This document shows, piece by piece, positions 45,199-54,035 of a stretch of 64,000 nucleotides of DNA. The stretch's first letter is position 1. Each line of letters begins with the position of its first letter. The DNA is taken from contig NZ_BONP01000006.1 in assembly GCF_016862775.1 (NCBI RefSeq), positions 1 to 64,000 of the forward strand, read 5' to 3'. The DNA comes from Cellulomonas phragmiteti. GTDB taxonomy: Bacteria > Actinomycetota > Actinomycetes > Actinomycetales > Cellulomonadaceae. The translations under genes and the position numbers were made by a program. A model generated the notes under the pieces. The model did not search any database and was not told the DNA's origin. It saw only the letters and a program-made list of their open reading frames with translations.

Positions 45199-45254
45199 CG
45201 TGCGGGTGACGGCGGCCACGGCGGGCTGACGGTCGGCGCGCCCGGGCCGGGACG

Positions 45255-45288
45255 ACGAGAGGGCCGCCCGGACGGGCGGCCCTCTCGT
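45255..45288. terminator. Bidirectional terminator between pdtaS and whiB1
   Basis: Two perfectly complementary 16-base arms (45255-45270, core acgagagggccgcccg, and 45273-45288) form a stem between the two convergent genes. Confidence 0.8.
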
Positions 45289-45336
45289 GGGTGGTCGACG
45301 GTCGTCGGCGGTGCTGCGTGCCGGACGGGCCGCTGC

Positions 45337-45585
45337 TCAGCCGGCGCGGCGCTGGCGCGCGGTGCGGCGCTTGAGCGCCCGGCGCTCGTCCTCGGACAGC
45401 CCGCCCCACACGCCGGCGTCCTGGCCGGTCTCGATGGCCCACTTGAGGCAGGTGTCGACGACGTCGCAGCGACGGCAGACGGCCTTCGCCTCCTCGATCT
45501 GCTGCAGCGCGGGGCCCGTGTTGCCGATCGGGAAGAACAGCTCGGGGTCCTCGTCGAGGCAGGCTGCGCGGTGACGCCAATCCAT
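45337..45585 (-). CDS. whiB1: WhiB1-type iron-sulfur regulator
   Basis: The 82-residue Wbl protein has the four [4Fe-4S] cysteines: AAC near residue 9, VCRRCDVVDTC near 37-46. The turn motif GVWGGLSEDERRALKRR and basic tail follow. It begins MDWRHRAACLDEDPELFFP, almost the same as mycobacterial WhiB1, an essential regulator that binds sigma-A and senses NO. ATG at 45585 with AAGGAG upstream. The long leader region (about 500 bp) suggests complex control. Confidence 0.95.
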   Translation of the reverse strand: MDWRHRAACLDEDPELFFPIGNTGPALQQIEEAKAVCRRCDVVDTCLKWAIETGQDAGVWGGLSEDERRALKRRTARQRRAG

Positions 45586-46089
45586 GGGGCTCTCCTTGGC
45601 ACACGCATGCCGGCGCGCCGGGAGGCGCGCACGCGGCAGTGCATGGGATCAGTGGTGGGGGGGAACGTGCTGCACCAAGCGTCACACCGGACAGGTCGGC
45701 GCACAAGGGTTACGGCAACGTTTCATGTCAGTAACGACTGAGGCGTTGATCACATCGCAGGCTCCTCCGTCCGACTCGTGCCGTCTTGCGTCCCGGGTCC
45801 GGTTCGCGGGCCTGGGCCGAACGTCCAGGTCAGGACGTCCTCGTGCAGGCTAGGCCGCTGACCTGGGAGATCACTGTGCGTCGCGTCGTCGCGCGCGGCA
45901 CGGCGCGCCGGTCGGCACCTGTGCGCGCCGGCGGCGTGACGGGGCTCACGCGGCAGCGGCGGCGCCGTGCGAGCCTGCCGGCGTGCCACGACGTGGTCAG
46001 GGACGGGTGCCATCTCTGGTATGGGTCCAGCGGCGCGGCGTGTCGCGGCCGCGCGGGCCGTCGCCGTGCCGCCCGCCTAGGGTCGTGCC
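45586..46089. other. Gap between divergent whiB1 and a membrane-protein gene
   Basis: No gene is convincing here. An AT-rich patch at 45705-45760 stands out. On the minus strand TTACTG (45729-45734), 16 bp and TAACCC (45707-45712) are a weak promoter candidate for whiB1, giving a leader of about 115 nt. The right half is plain GC-rich sequence up to the leaderless promoter of the gene at 46090. Confidence 0.35.
46078..46083 (+). promoter_or_regulatory. -10-like TAGGGT (leaderless spacing)
   Basis: TAGGGT ends 6 nt before the ATG at 46090, with no ribosome-binding site. Confidence 0.5.
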
Positions 46090-46542
46090 ATGACCCGTCC
46101 GCCTGTCGCACCCGAGCCGGAGGGCGGCTCGACCGCCGCCCGGCCCCCTGCCGGTGACACCGGTCGGCCGCCGCTGCTCGACGTGGCGTGCGCGCTGGTG
46201 CTCCTCGAGTCCGTCGCCCTGCTGGCCGTGGCGGTCGCCGGCGTGCGCGACCTCGTCCGTGGCGCCGAGGTCGGGCCCGTCCTCTTCCTCGTCGTCCTCG
46301 CGCTCGGTGCCGCGCTGCTCCTCGCCGGGGCGGTTCGCGCCCTGTGGTCCGGGCGCCGGTGGGGCCGCGGACCGGTGCTCACGGCCCAGATCATGCTCGT
46401 GGTGACCGCCGTGACGTGGTGGGGCGCCGGTGGCGGACCCGTGGCGCTGGTCCCCGTCGTCGCGGCGCTGGTGGTCGTCGTGGCACTCCTGAGCCCGCGC
46501 GTCGTGGCCGTCACCTCCGGACGCTCCGACGCCGTGTCCTGA
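46090..46542 (+). CDS. Hypothetical membrane protein, about four helices
   Basis: The 150-residue protein has a Pro/Gly-rich cytosolic start (1-28) and four hydrophobic segments: about 29-50 (VACALVLLESVALLAVAVAG), 61-82, 95-112 and 116-135. A basic loop (RALWSGRRWGRGP) separates helices 2 and 3. The shape fits a small actinobacterial integral membrane family of unknown role. It ends 22 bp before the convergent FtsK-like gene. Confidence 0.75.
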   Translation: MTRPPVAPEPEGGSTAARPPAGDTGRPPLLDVACALVLLESVALLAVAVAGVRDLVRGAEVGPVLFLVVLALGAALLLAGAVRALWSGRRWGRGPVLTAQIMLVVTAVTWWGAGGGPVALVPVVAALVVVVALLSPRVVAVTSGRSDAVS

Positions 46543-46564
46543 CCCGCAGCACCCGCTGCCGCCG

Positions 46565-49500
46565 TCAGCCGGCACCCCGGACGTCGGGGTGGTGCACCTG
46601 CACGCGCACGAGCGTGCGGTCCCGGCGCAGGACGCCACGTCCCGGCGGCCGGGCGCGAGGGTCCGCGTGCAGGGCGGCCCCCGGGCCCAGCAGGTCAGCC
46701 GCCGCGGGCCCGTGGGCGTCGAGCACCAGCACGTGACGGGCGCGCAACGCCGCGGCGACCGGTCCGCGGTAGCCGGCGGCCGCGTGCTCGCCGGTGGTGG
46801 CCAGCGCGACGACCCGTACCGCCGGGCCCGGCGTCGCGAGCATCCGCTCGAGCCGCTCGGCCAGCCGGGGGTCCGTCCGCTCCAGCAGGTCGACGTCGTC
46901 CACCAGGACCACGTGGCCGCCGTCGGCCCCCGCGGCCCGGGCGGCCTCGGCGGCCTCGGCGGCGCGGTCGAGCCGGTCGAGGGCGTCGTGGCCGTCCGCC
47001 GTCGGGACGACCTCGGGACCGTTCGGTGACCGGGTGGGGGGCGGCCGGTCGACCGACGGGGTCAGGACCAGCACGGCGCGCCCGGTGGCCGACCAGGCGG
47101 CCGCCAGGGTCAGCAGGGCCGTCGTCCGACCGGACCCCGGCGGGCCTGCCACGACGAGCGGCCGCGCGGGGTCGACGTCCACCGGTCCCGGCGCGTCGCC
47201 CCCGGTGCCGATCTCGATCCGACCGGCCGGGGACGCGGCGTCCGGCGCGCCGGACCGCGGGGCGACCCGCCCGGAGCTCTCCGGGAGGACACCGATCCGC
47301 AGGAGTGCCGGTAGAGCACCGTCGGCCGTGGTCGGCGCCGGGCCACGGGCGACCGAGGCAGGCAGCACCACCTGGCACAGCACGCCCCCGTCGGACGTGC
47401 AGGCGACCGCGCGGCCCGGCACGGAGCGCGTCCCCGTCAGCGCCGCGGGGACGCCCGCCTGCAGGTCGAGGGAGGCGTCCGGCACGGGCAGCACGAGGCG
47501 CAGCCCGAAGGCGCCGACCAGTCGTGACAACGCCGGCACCACCGGACCCGCCGCGGCCAGCCGCACGCCGGGGGGCGGGTGCCGGACCAGCGCCGTGAGC
47601 AGGTCCACCCCCGCGCCGCGCGCGTGCGTGGCCAGCGCGTCGAGCAGCGCGTCGAGACCGTCGACGACGAGCACCGTCGGTCGCGGCTCCGCGTCACGAC
47701 GCCCCACGAGGCGGTCCAGCAGCAGCAGCGCACGGTGGACGTCGTCCGACGCGAGGACGGTACCCACGCGAGGTCCCCCCGCGACCCGCAACCGGTCCAG
47801 GGCCCCGTCGGGCAAACCGACGGCGTGCACGTCGGCCCCGGCGAGCAGCGCGTGCACGGCCACGGTGAGCATCGTGGTGGAGCGGCCCGAGCGGGGCCCG
47901 CCGAGCACCAGCAGCGGCCCGTGCTCCGGGCCCCACCGCACGGGGACGCGTCGCTGCTCAGCCGGGACGTCGGCGAGGGCGACCAGGAGCCCGCCCGGGT
48001 CCGCAGGGGGCCCTGCGGCGTCGGCGGTCAGCCGGTCGGGCAGCGCCGGCAGCCACGGGACGGACGTGCCCGGCAGGCCCTGCGCCGCCTCGCGGCACAC
48101 CGCGACCCACCGGCCGACGTCGTCGTCCGGGGGCCGGACGGCGCACCACGCGGTCGCACCGTGGAGCGTGACCGGAGCGAGCCGGACCTCGGGCGTGGGA
48201 CGGTGCTGCCGTGCGCGTGCCACCCGCAGGCGCGTCACGGGCCGTGCGCCGACGCGGACGAGCGCCGCGCCCGGCGTCCCGACGTCCAGGTGCGCGGCGT
48301 CGGGGCACCCGACGACGTCGCGCGAGTCCTCCTCGTCGGCCACGCGCAGCGCGATCCGCAGACCGACGTTGGCACGCAGGTCGGCGGGGACCGCGCCCGC
48401 CGGGCGCTGCGTCGCCAGCAGCAGGTGCACCCCGAGCGCCCGGCCCTGGGCGGCGAGCCGCGCGAGGGTCGCCGCGGCGTCGGGCAGGTCGTCGACGAGG
48501 GCGCGCAGCTCGTCGACCACGACGAGCAGGCGTGCCGGGGTCGAGGGGTCCGCGGGATCGAGGTCGGCGACGTCCGTGCCACCGGCCGCGGCGAGCAGGT
48601 GCTCGCGTCGGCGCAGCTCGGCGCGCAGCCCGACCAGGGTGCGCCGCGCGGTGGTGACGTCGAGGTCGTGGACGTGGTCGACGACGTGCGGCAGCCCGGC
48701 GAGCGGGCCGAGGCCCGTGCCGCCCTTGAAGTCCACGAGCAGCACGGCGAGCTGCCGGGGCGGGTGCGTCAGCGCGAGCCCGAGCACGAGGGTGGTCAGC
48801 AGCTCGGACTTGCCGGCCCCCGTCGTGCCCGCGACCAGCGCGTGCGGGCCGTCGCGGACGAGGTCGAGCACGACCGGCCGGCCGTCCGACCCCGTCCCCA
48901 CCGGTGCAAGGAGCCCGCGCCGACCCCGCGGACGGCGCCAGGCCGCCGCGACGTCCGTGACGTCGGCAGCAGGGACAGCGGGCAGCTCGCCGAGGGCTCG
49001 CGCCGCGGGCGGCGCCGGCAGCCCGGAGGTGCCGTGCACCGCGAGCGACCATGCGAGGGCCGCGGCCGCGCGGCCCTGGGCGTCGGCGACGTCCGGGCCC
49101 ACCGCCTCGTGCGGGTCGCCGGTCCCGGTGCGCAGGACGGTGGTCGCCCACGCGGGGGCGTCCTCGTCCGGTGCCAGGACGATCAGGAGGTGAGCCCGCG
49201 GCGACGCCAGACGCCAGGCGCCCAGGTCGTCGTCCGTGCCGTCGACGACCACCAGGGCGTGGTCGTCCGCTCCCGGCAGGTCCTGCGACGGGGCCCACCA
49301 GCGGGTCCACCCCCAGTCACGCGGCGCACGCGTGCGCACGACCAGCCCGGCGGCGGCACCCGCGCCGAGCGTGCGCAGCACCAGCGCCCGGGCGACGCCC
49401 AGGGTGACGACCCGTGGTCCGACGAGGGCGAGCGTGCGGTCCGCGGGCCACGGTGCGTCGTCGCCCGCGACGGCGGCGGCGCGGTCCCGCAGACGCAGGC

Positions 49501-50329
49501 CCGTGGACAGGCGCAGGGCGGCCACGTCGCCCGCCGGGGCGTCGAGCCCGGGCGTGCCGGGCGGGGTGTCGGTGGGCGGCGTGCTGCCTGTCGGGCGGGA
49601 CCCTCGCAGCCCGAGGAGCCCGACGAGGCCCGTCACCGCCGTCAGCAGCAGCAGGGGCTGGCGCAGCACGGCGGCGAGCGTGACGCCCCCCGCGGCCGAC
49701 GCGAGGGCTGTCCACGCCCACGGCGGCACGCGCCGCGCGCCGCTCCCGCGCCCGGCAGCGACCGTCGCCGTGCCCCGCAGCCGGAGCGTGGTCCCGTCCA
49801 CCCGGAGGTCGGTGAGCGCCGGCCACGTCCGCTGCCACGCGCCGACGGTCCGTGCACGCGACGCCCGGGGCCGGCCCGTGCGCCGGCGCCGGGGGCGGCC
49901 GGGCATGGTCCCGCGCGCACCGGACACCCGCACCCGCACCCGCGCGCCGCGTCGACGCACCTCGACCCGCCCGCCCGTGGTGAGCGGGAGGCCCACGCGC
50001 GCACCGTCCGGGAGCGGGACCAGGCGCCCGGCTCGCGGTCCTCGCAGCACGGCGAGGTGGGCACCGGACGACACGGCGTCCGCGACGTCGTCACCGGGCG
50101 CGGGCCCGGGTGCGAGGTGCGCGCCGGGGAGCAGCGGGGGAGCGCCTGCCGGGTGGTGGTCGTCGAGCACCCGCCCCGCGACCTCCAGGAGCGCGCCCCG
50201 GGCGGCCCACCGGGCGTCGCCGGTGAGCAGCGCCAGCCGCCGGCGCAGGGTCCCCGCCGGGAGGGCGGGCTCGACCTCGACGTCGAGGCACCCGTCCGGC
50301 CGGACGGGGGAGGGGATCGTGACACGCAC
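46565..50329 (-). CDS. FtsK/SpoIIIE-type ATPase, EccC/EssC-like
   Basis: The 1254-residue protein has the layout of a type VII secretion motor: an N-terminal region that looks FHA-like (about 1-140), a hairpin of two membrane helices near 205-245, and three FtsK-type ATPase domains. Walker A motifs are at about 500 (VAGTTGAGKSELL), 808 (VLGGPRSGRSTT) and 1063 (VAGPPGSGRTT). Only the first has the usual Lys; the other two have Arg. LLVDFKGGTGLGPLAGLPHV is characteristic. No WXG100, EccB, EccD, EccE or mycosin gene is nearby. The GTG start at 50329 is the first plausible start; upstream sequence is a terminator. Confidence 0.85.
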   Translation of the reverse strand: MRVTIPSPVRPDGCLDVEVEPALPAGTLRRRLALLTGDARWAARGALLEVAGRVLDDHHPAGAPPLLPGAHLAPGPAPGDDVADAVSSGAHLAVLRGPRAGRLVPLPDGARVGLPLTTGGRVEVRRRGARVRVRVSGARGTMPGRPRRRRTGRPRASRARTVGAWQRTWPALTDLRVDGTTLRLRGTATVAAGRGSGARRVPPWAWTALASAAGGVTLAAVLRQPLLLLTAVTGLVGLLGLRGSRPTGSTPPTDTPPGTPGLDAPAGDVAALRLSTGLRLRDRAAAVAGDDAPWPADRTLALVGPRVVTLGVARALVLRTLGAGAAAGLVVRTRAPRDWGWTRWWAPSQDLPGADDHALVVVDGTDDDLGAWRLASPRAHLLIVLAPDEDAPAWATTVLRTGTGDPHEAVGPDVADAQGRAAAALAWSLAVHGTSGLPAPPAARALGELPAVPAADVTDVAAAWRRPRGRRGLLAPVGTGSDGRPVVLDLVRDGPHALVAGTTGAGKSELLTTLVLGLALTHPPRQLAVLLVDFKGGTGLGPLAGLPHVVDHVHDLDVTTARRTLVGLRAELRRREHLLAAAGGTDVADLDPADPSTPARLLVVVDELRALVDDLPDAAATLARLAAQGRALGVHLLLATQRPAGAVPADLRANVGLRIALRVADEEDSRDVVGCPDAAHLDVGTPGAALVRVGARPVTRLRVARARQHRPTPEVRLAPVTLHGATAWCAVRPPDDDVGRWVAVCREAAQGLPGTSVPWLPALPDRLTADAAGPPADPGGLLVALADVPAEQRRVPVRWGPEHGPLLVLGGPRSGRSTTMLTVAVHALLAGADVHAVGLPDGALDRLRVAGGPRVGTVLASDDVHRALLLLDRLVGRRDAEPRPTVLVVDGLDALLDALATHARGAGVDLLTALVRHPPPGVRLAAAGPVVPALSRLVGAFGLRLVLPVPDASLDLQAGVPAALTGTRSVPGRAVACTSDGGVLCQVVLPASVARGPAPTTADGALPALLRIGVLPESSGRVAPRSGAPDAASPAGRIEIGTGGDAPGPVDVDPARPLVVAGPPGSGRTTALLTLAAAWSATGRAVLVLTPSVDRPPPTRSPNGPEVVPTADGHDALDRLDRAAEAAEAARAAGADGGHVVLVDDVDLLERTDPRLAERLERMLATPGPAVRVVALATTGEHAAAGYRGPVAAALRARHVLVLDAHGPAAADLLGPGAALHADPRARPPGRGVLRRDRTLVRVQVHHPDVRGAG

Positions 50330-50366
50330 CCCGGGAGCATCCGCCCGGTGCGGTGGTCCAGGACGT

Positions 50367-50407
50367 CCCGGGGCCGGGAGGTGTGGATGACACCTCCCGG
50401 CCCCGGG
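50367..50407 (-). terminator. Hairpin terminator after the ABC permease
   Basis: Perfect 18-base arms (50367-50384, cccggggccgggaggtgt, and 50390-50407) flank a 5-nt loop, 60 bp past the permease stop. It insulates the FtsK-like gene from the ABC operon. Confidence 0.8.
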
Positions 50408-50466
50408 CCTGGGGTCGGCTCGACGCTGCGGCGGGCCCTCCTCCGCACCGCACCGCGGCCGTGGTC

Positions 50467-53052
50467 TCAGTCGACGCCGAGCGCGGCGACCGGGGGGGTG
50501 CGGGCGGCGGCCCGGGCGGGCAGGGCGGACGCCGCCAGCCCGGCGAGCAGCGCCACCAGCAGGACGATCCCCACGTGCGCCCACGGCACCGACAGGCGGA
50601 CGTCACCGATCGTGCCGAAGACCGTGGCGGCGCCGGCCCACCCGTACAGCAGCCCCAGCGCGGTGCCGATCAGCGCGCCGACGCCCGCGATGAGCATGCC
50701 CTCGGTCGCGAGCATCCACCGCAGCCCGCGGCGGGACAGACCCACCGCGCGCAGCGTCGCGGACTCGCGCCGCCGCTCGATCACCGAGAGCGACAGGGTG
50801 TTGGCCACACCGATCAGCGCGATCACCACGGCGACGCCCAGCAGGCCGATGACGATCGCCAGCATCACGTCGATGACGCGCTGGTCACCCTGCCGCTCCG
50901 CTGCCGCGCTCTCGACACGGACCGTGTCGTCGGCCACCACGTCGCGCACGTCCTGCAGCACGCCCATCGCGTCGGCACCGGGCTCGATCCGCACCAGCAG
51001 CACCGACGGGACGTCGTCCACCGCCAGCGCGTCGGCCGCCTGCGTGGTCAGCAGCGCGCGGTCGGTCGCGCTGGGTCGCACCTCGAGGAGTGCGGTGTCC
51101 CGCACGCTCACCTCGACCGAGGTCACGTCCCCTGCCCACGACCGCGGCACGACGCTGCGTCCCTCGGCCAGTGCCCGGGCGGCGACCTCGTCGCGCAGGA
51201 TCCCCGCGTCGGCAGGATCGAGGACGACGGCCTCGGTCTCGATCCCGTCGGGTCGCGCCACGAGCGCGTACCGCGCCGGGACCACCGTGTCGACGCCGTC
51301 GACGGCCGCGATGCCCTCCGCGAGGCCGTCACCGACAGCCTCGCCCGGCATGCCGAACACCGTCATGTCCACAGGGCCGCGCTCGTCCATCTCGCGGGCG
51401 AGCGAGGCCTGGGCCGAGACCGCGCCGGTGCTCATCATCACGACGAGCGTGACCCCGATGACCAGCGCCGTGCTGGTCGCCGACGTCCGCCGCGGGTTGC
51501 GCAGGGTGTTGGCGGCCGCGAGGCGTGCGCTGGTGCTGATCGCCGCGACCGGCCGGCCGACGGCCGAGACGATGCGCGGGACCCACAGCGGCGCGCCCAC
51601 GAGCAGCCCCACGAACGACGTGCCGCCACCGAGGACCCCGATCGCCAGGGGCAGCATGACGTCGACGCCGAACCCCTGGCGTGCCAGCACGATGCCGCCC
51701 GCGAGGGCCACCAGCCCGCCCACCGTCAGCAGGAGGGAGGACGCCAGGCGGACCCGGCCGGGCCGGGCCTGGACCGTCGGCGCCTCGGCGGGCCGCAGCG
51801 CGGCGACGGGGGAGACCCGGGTCGCGGCGCGGGCCGGGACCAGCGCCGCGCCGACGGTCACGGCCGTCGCGACGAGGACCGGGATCAGCATGTTGCCGAG
51901 CGTGGGCTGCACGGTCGTCGGCAGCGGCACACCGTTCTGCGTGCGCGACAGGACGCTGAGCGCGGCCTGCGCGAGCGCGAGGCCCACGACGACGCCGGCG
52001 ACGCCGGAGACCACCCCCAGGATCCCCGCCTCGAGCAGCACCGACCCGCGCAGCTGGCGGCGCCGCGCACCCACGCAGCGCAGGAGCGCCAGCATGCGGG
52101 TGCGCTGCGCGACGATCACCTGGAACGTGTTGGCGATGACCAGGGCCGCGACCAGCATCGCCACGGCGGCGAACCCGAGCACGACCATGACGATGACGTT
52201 GCCGCCGCCGTACGACTCGACCGCGCGGGCCGCGGCCTCGTCGCGGGTCAGGACCTCGGCGTCGTCGAGCACCTGCGCGAGCGCGCTGCGCACGGCTGCG
52301 CTGTCGCCGTCGACCGCGACGAGCACGGCCGCGCTGCCGACGTCGTCGATGTCGGTGCCACCGCTCCACCGCACGACCGAGTCGAGCACGGCCAGCCCGG
52401 CGCCGCCGTACCGCGCCCAGGCGGCGTGCGGGTCGTCGACGAGCCCGACCACGGTGACGTCCGCGGTCATCTCCTGGGGGGCGAGCTCGTCGTCGGACCG
52501 CACGGGCCCCGCGGCCGCCGGCTCCTCGGCGGGCTCCTCGGTCGGCTCCTCGGCCGGCTCCGGCGTCGCCGTGGTCGCGGGCTCCTCCGACCAGACGGTC
52601 CAGGTGCTGCGGACGGTGTCGCCGACGCCGACCCCGAGCCGCTCGGCGGACGCCGCCGGCAGCGCGACCTCGTCCTGCGCCGCCGGGGCGCGGCCCTCGA
52701 CGACGTCGAGCGAGGCGAGCGACGGGTCGGCGGGCACCGGGATCACGGTCTCGCCGACCGTGCGCCGGCCGCTGGCGAACGACACCCACCCGACGACGAG
52801 TGGCTCGGCGGCGGTGACGCCCGGGGTGCCCCGCGTCGCGTCGAGCAGGGTCGACAGCCGGCCGTCGGTGGGCAGCACGACGAGGTCCGCGTCCCCGTAC
52901 GTGGCGGTCATCGCGTCGTAGCCGCCGCGGGTGATCACGTCACCCGCGGTGAGCGTCGCGGTGACGAACGCGGAGCCCAGGAGGATCGCGACACCGGCCG
53001 CGACGAGGCGTCCCAGGCTGCGGCGCATCTGGGCGAGGGTGAGCCGCAGCAT
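50467..53052 (-). CDS. ABC transporter permease, MacB/FtsX type
   Basis: The 861-residue permease has the FtsX-domain layout: an N-terminal helix (LVAAGVAILLGSAFVTATL), a large extracellular domain (about 45-270), three helices, four more with a second extracellular domain, and a last trio ending in APVAALGVD-like VAALGVD. A Glu/Pro-rich insertion (EEPTEEPAEEP) lies in the first extracellular domain. Such permeases drive lipoprotein or antimicrobial-peptide export/resistance. ATG overlaps the ATPase stop (TGATG), so the two subunits are coupled. Confidence 0.9.
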   Translation of the reverse strand: MLRLTLAQMRRSLGRLVAAGVAILLGSAFVTATLTAGDVITRGGYDAMTATYGDADLVVLPTDGRLSTLLDATRGTPGVTAAEPLVVGWVSFASGRRTVGETVIPVPADPSLASLDVVEGRAPAAQDEVALPAASAERLGVGVGDTVRSTWTVWSEEPATTATPEPAEEPTEEPAEEPAAAGPVRSDDELAPQEMTADVTVVGLVDDPHAAWARYGGAGLAVLDSVVRWSGGTDIDDVGSAAVLVAVDGDSAAVRSALAQVLDDAEVLTRDEAAARAVESYGGGNVIVMVVLGFAAVAMLVAALVIANTFQVIVAQRTRMLALLRCVGARRRQLRGSVLLEAGILGVVSGVAGVVVGLALAQAALSVLSRTQNGVPLPTTVQPTLGNMLIPVLVATAVTVGAALVPARAATRVSPVAALRPAEAPTVQARPGRVRLASSLLLTVGGLVALAGGIVLARQGFGVDVMLPLAIGVLGGGTSFVGLLVGAPLWVPRIVSAVGRPVAAISTSARLAAANTLRNPRRTSATSTALVIGVTLVVMMSTGAVSAQASLAREMDERGPVDMTVFGMPGEAVGDGLAEGIAAVDGVDTVVPARYALVARPDGIETEAVVLDPADAGILRDEVAARALAEGRSVVPRSWAGDVTSVEVSVRDTALLEVRPSATDRALLTTQAADALAVDDVPSVLLVRIEPGADAMGVLQDVRDVVADDTVRVESAAAERQGDQRVIDVMLAIVIGLLGVAVVIALIGVANTLSLSVIERRRESATLRAVGLSRRGLRWMLATEGMLIAGVGALIGTALGLLYGWAGAATVFGTIGDVRLSVPWAHVGIVLLVALLAGLAASALPARAAARTPPVAALGVD

Positions 53053-53894
53053 CAGCGCAGACCTCCCGCGGTGGCGTCGACGACGGGTGTCGCACCCGTC
53101 GGTGTCCCGGCAGGGGCCTCAAGGACCCGCAGCCCCTCGAGGCCGGCGAGGACCGACTCGGGCGTCGGGTCGGCGATGTCGCCGGCGATCCGGCCGTCGG
53201 CGAGCAGGAGGACGCGGTCGGCGTACGCGGCGGCGGTCGGGTCGTGCGTCACCATGATGATCGTGCGGCCCAGCTCGCGGACGGAGCGGCGCAGGAAGCT
53301 CAGGACCTCGGCCCCTGAACGGGAGTCCAGGTTGCCGGTGGGCTCGTCGGCGAAGACGACCTCGGGCTGGGCGACGAGGGCGCGGGCGATCGCCACGCGC
53401 TGCTGCTGGCCACCGGACAGCTCGCTCGGGCGGTGCGTGAGGCGGGCCTGCAGACCGAGGGTGGTCACCAGGGTGTCGAACCAGGCGCGGTCCGGACGGC
53501 GGCCGGCGAGATCGAGCGGCAGCACGATGTTCTGCTCGGCGGTGAGCATCGGCAGCAGGTTGAAGGACTGGAAGACGAAGCCCACCCGGTCGCGCCGGAG
53601 CCGCGTCAGGGCGTCGTCGTCGAGCGTCGTGATCTCGGTGCTGCCCAGGTGCGCCGTGCCCGACGTCGCGTCGTCGAGCCCCGCGAGCAGGTGCATCAGC
53701 GTGGACTTGCCGGACCCGGACGGGCCCATGATCGCGGTGAAGGCACCCGAGGCGAAGTCGACGTCGACGGCGTCGAGCGCCCGGACCGCGGCGGCCCCGG
53801 ACCCGTACACCTTCGTCAGTGCGCGGGCGCGGGACGCGGTGGCGACGCCGTCGGTCGCGGACCGGTCGTGGGGGCGGGTGTCGGTGGTGGGCAA
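53052..53894 (-). CDS. ABC transporter ATP-binding protein, LolD/MacB type
   Basis: The 280-residue ATPase has Walker A IMGPSGSGKSTLMHLLAG near 65, Q-loop FVFQSFNLLPMLTA, signature LSGGQQQRVAIARAL, Walker B VVFADEPTGNLD and H-loop MVTHDP. The start is TTG at 53894, decided by AGGAG seven bases upstream and by the lack of any other fit; the first 30 residues are an unstructured extension. It is the partner of the FtsX permease that follows it. Confidence 0.9.
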   Translation of the reverse strand: MPTTDTRPHDRSATDGVATASRARALTKVYGSGAAAVRALDAVDVDFASGAFTAIMGPSGSGKSTLMHLLAGLDDATSGTAHLGSTEITTLDDDALTRLRRDRVGFVFQSFNLLPMLTAEQNIVLPLDLAGRRPDRAWFDTLVTTLGLQARLTHRPSELSGGQQQRVAIARALVAQPEVVFADEPTGNLDSRSGAEVLSFLRRSVRELGRTIIMVTHDPTAAAYADRVLLLADGRIAGDIADPTPESVLAGLEGLRVLEAPAGTPTGATPVVDATAGGLR

Positions 53895-54035
53895 CGGTGG
53901 CTCCTGTCTCGAGGTGTGCCGCCAGCCTCGCCCGCCGCCCGGGTGCCCCGCGTCCCGCCCCGGGTGGGTCCGGCCGGCGGACGTGTCATCCTCCGGCCGC
54001 ACACGGTCCGTCGGGACGTCCCCCCGGCGGTCCCC

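Noticed and set aside
43066-45219. Extended minus-strand frame through pdtaS into the DUF2505 gene
   Set aside because: Only the part from 43596 downwards matches DUF2505. The rest is antisense to the pdtaS coding sequence with its HisKA_2 and HATPase motifs.
45735-45755. CRP-like half site (tgatcaca) upstream of whiB1
   Set aside because: Only one half of a TGTGA-N6-TCACA palindrome is present. CRP control of whiB1 is known in mycobacteria, but the sequence here does not support it.
47579-52921. A long plus-strand open frame opposite the FtsK-like and ABC permease genes
   Set aside because: It crosses two unrelated genes and a terminator hairpin and encodes no recognisable motif.
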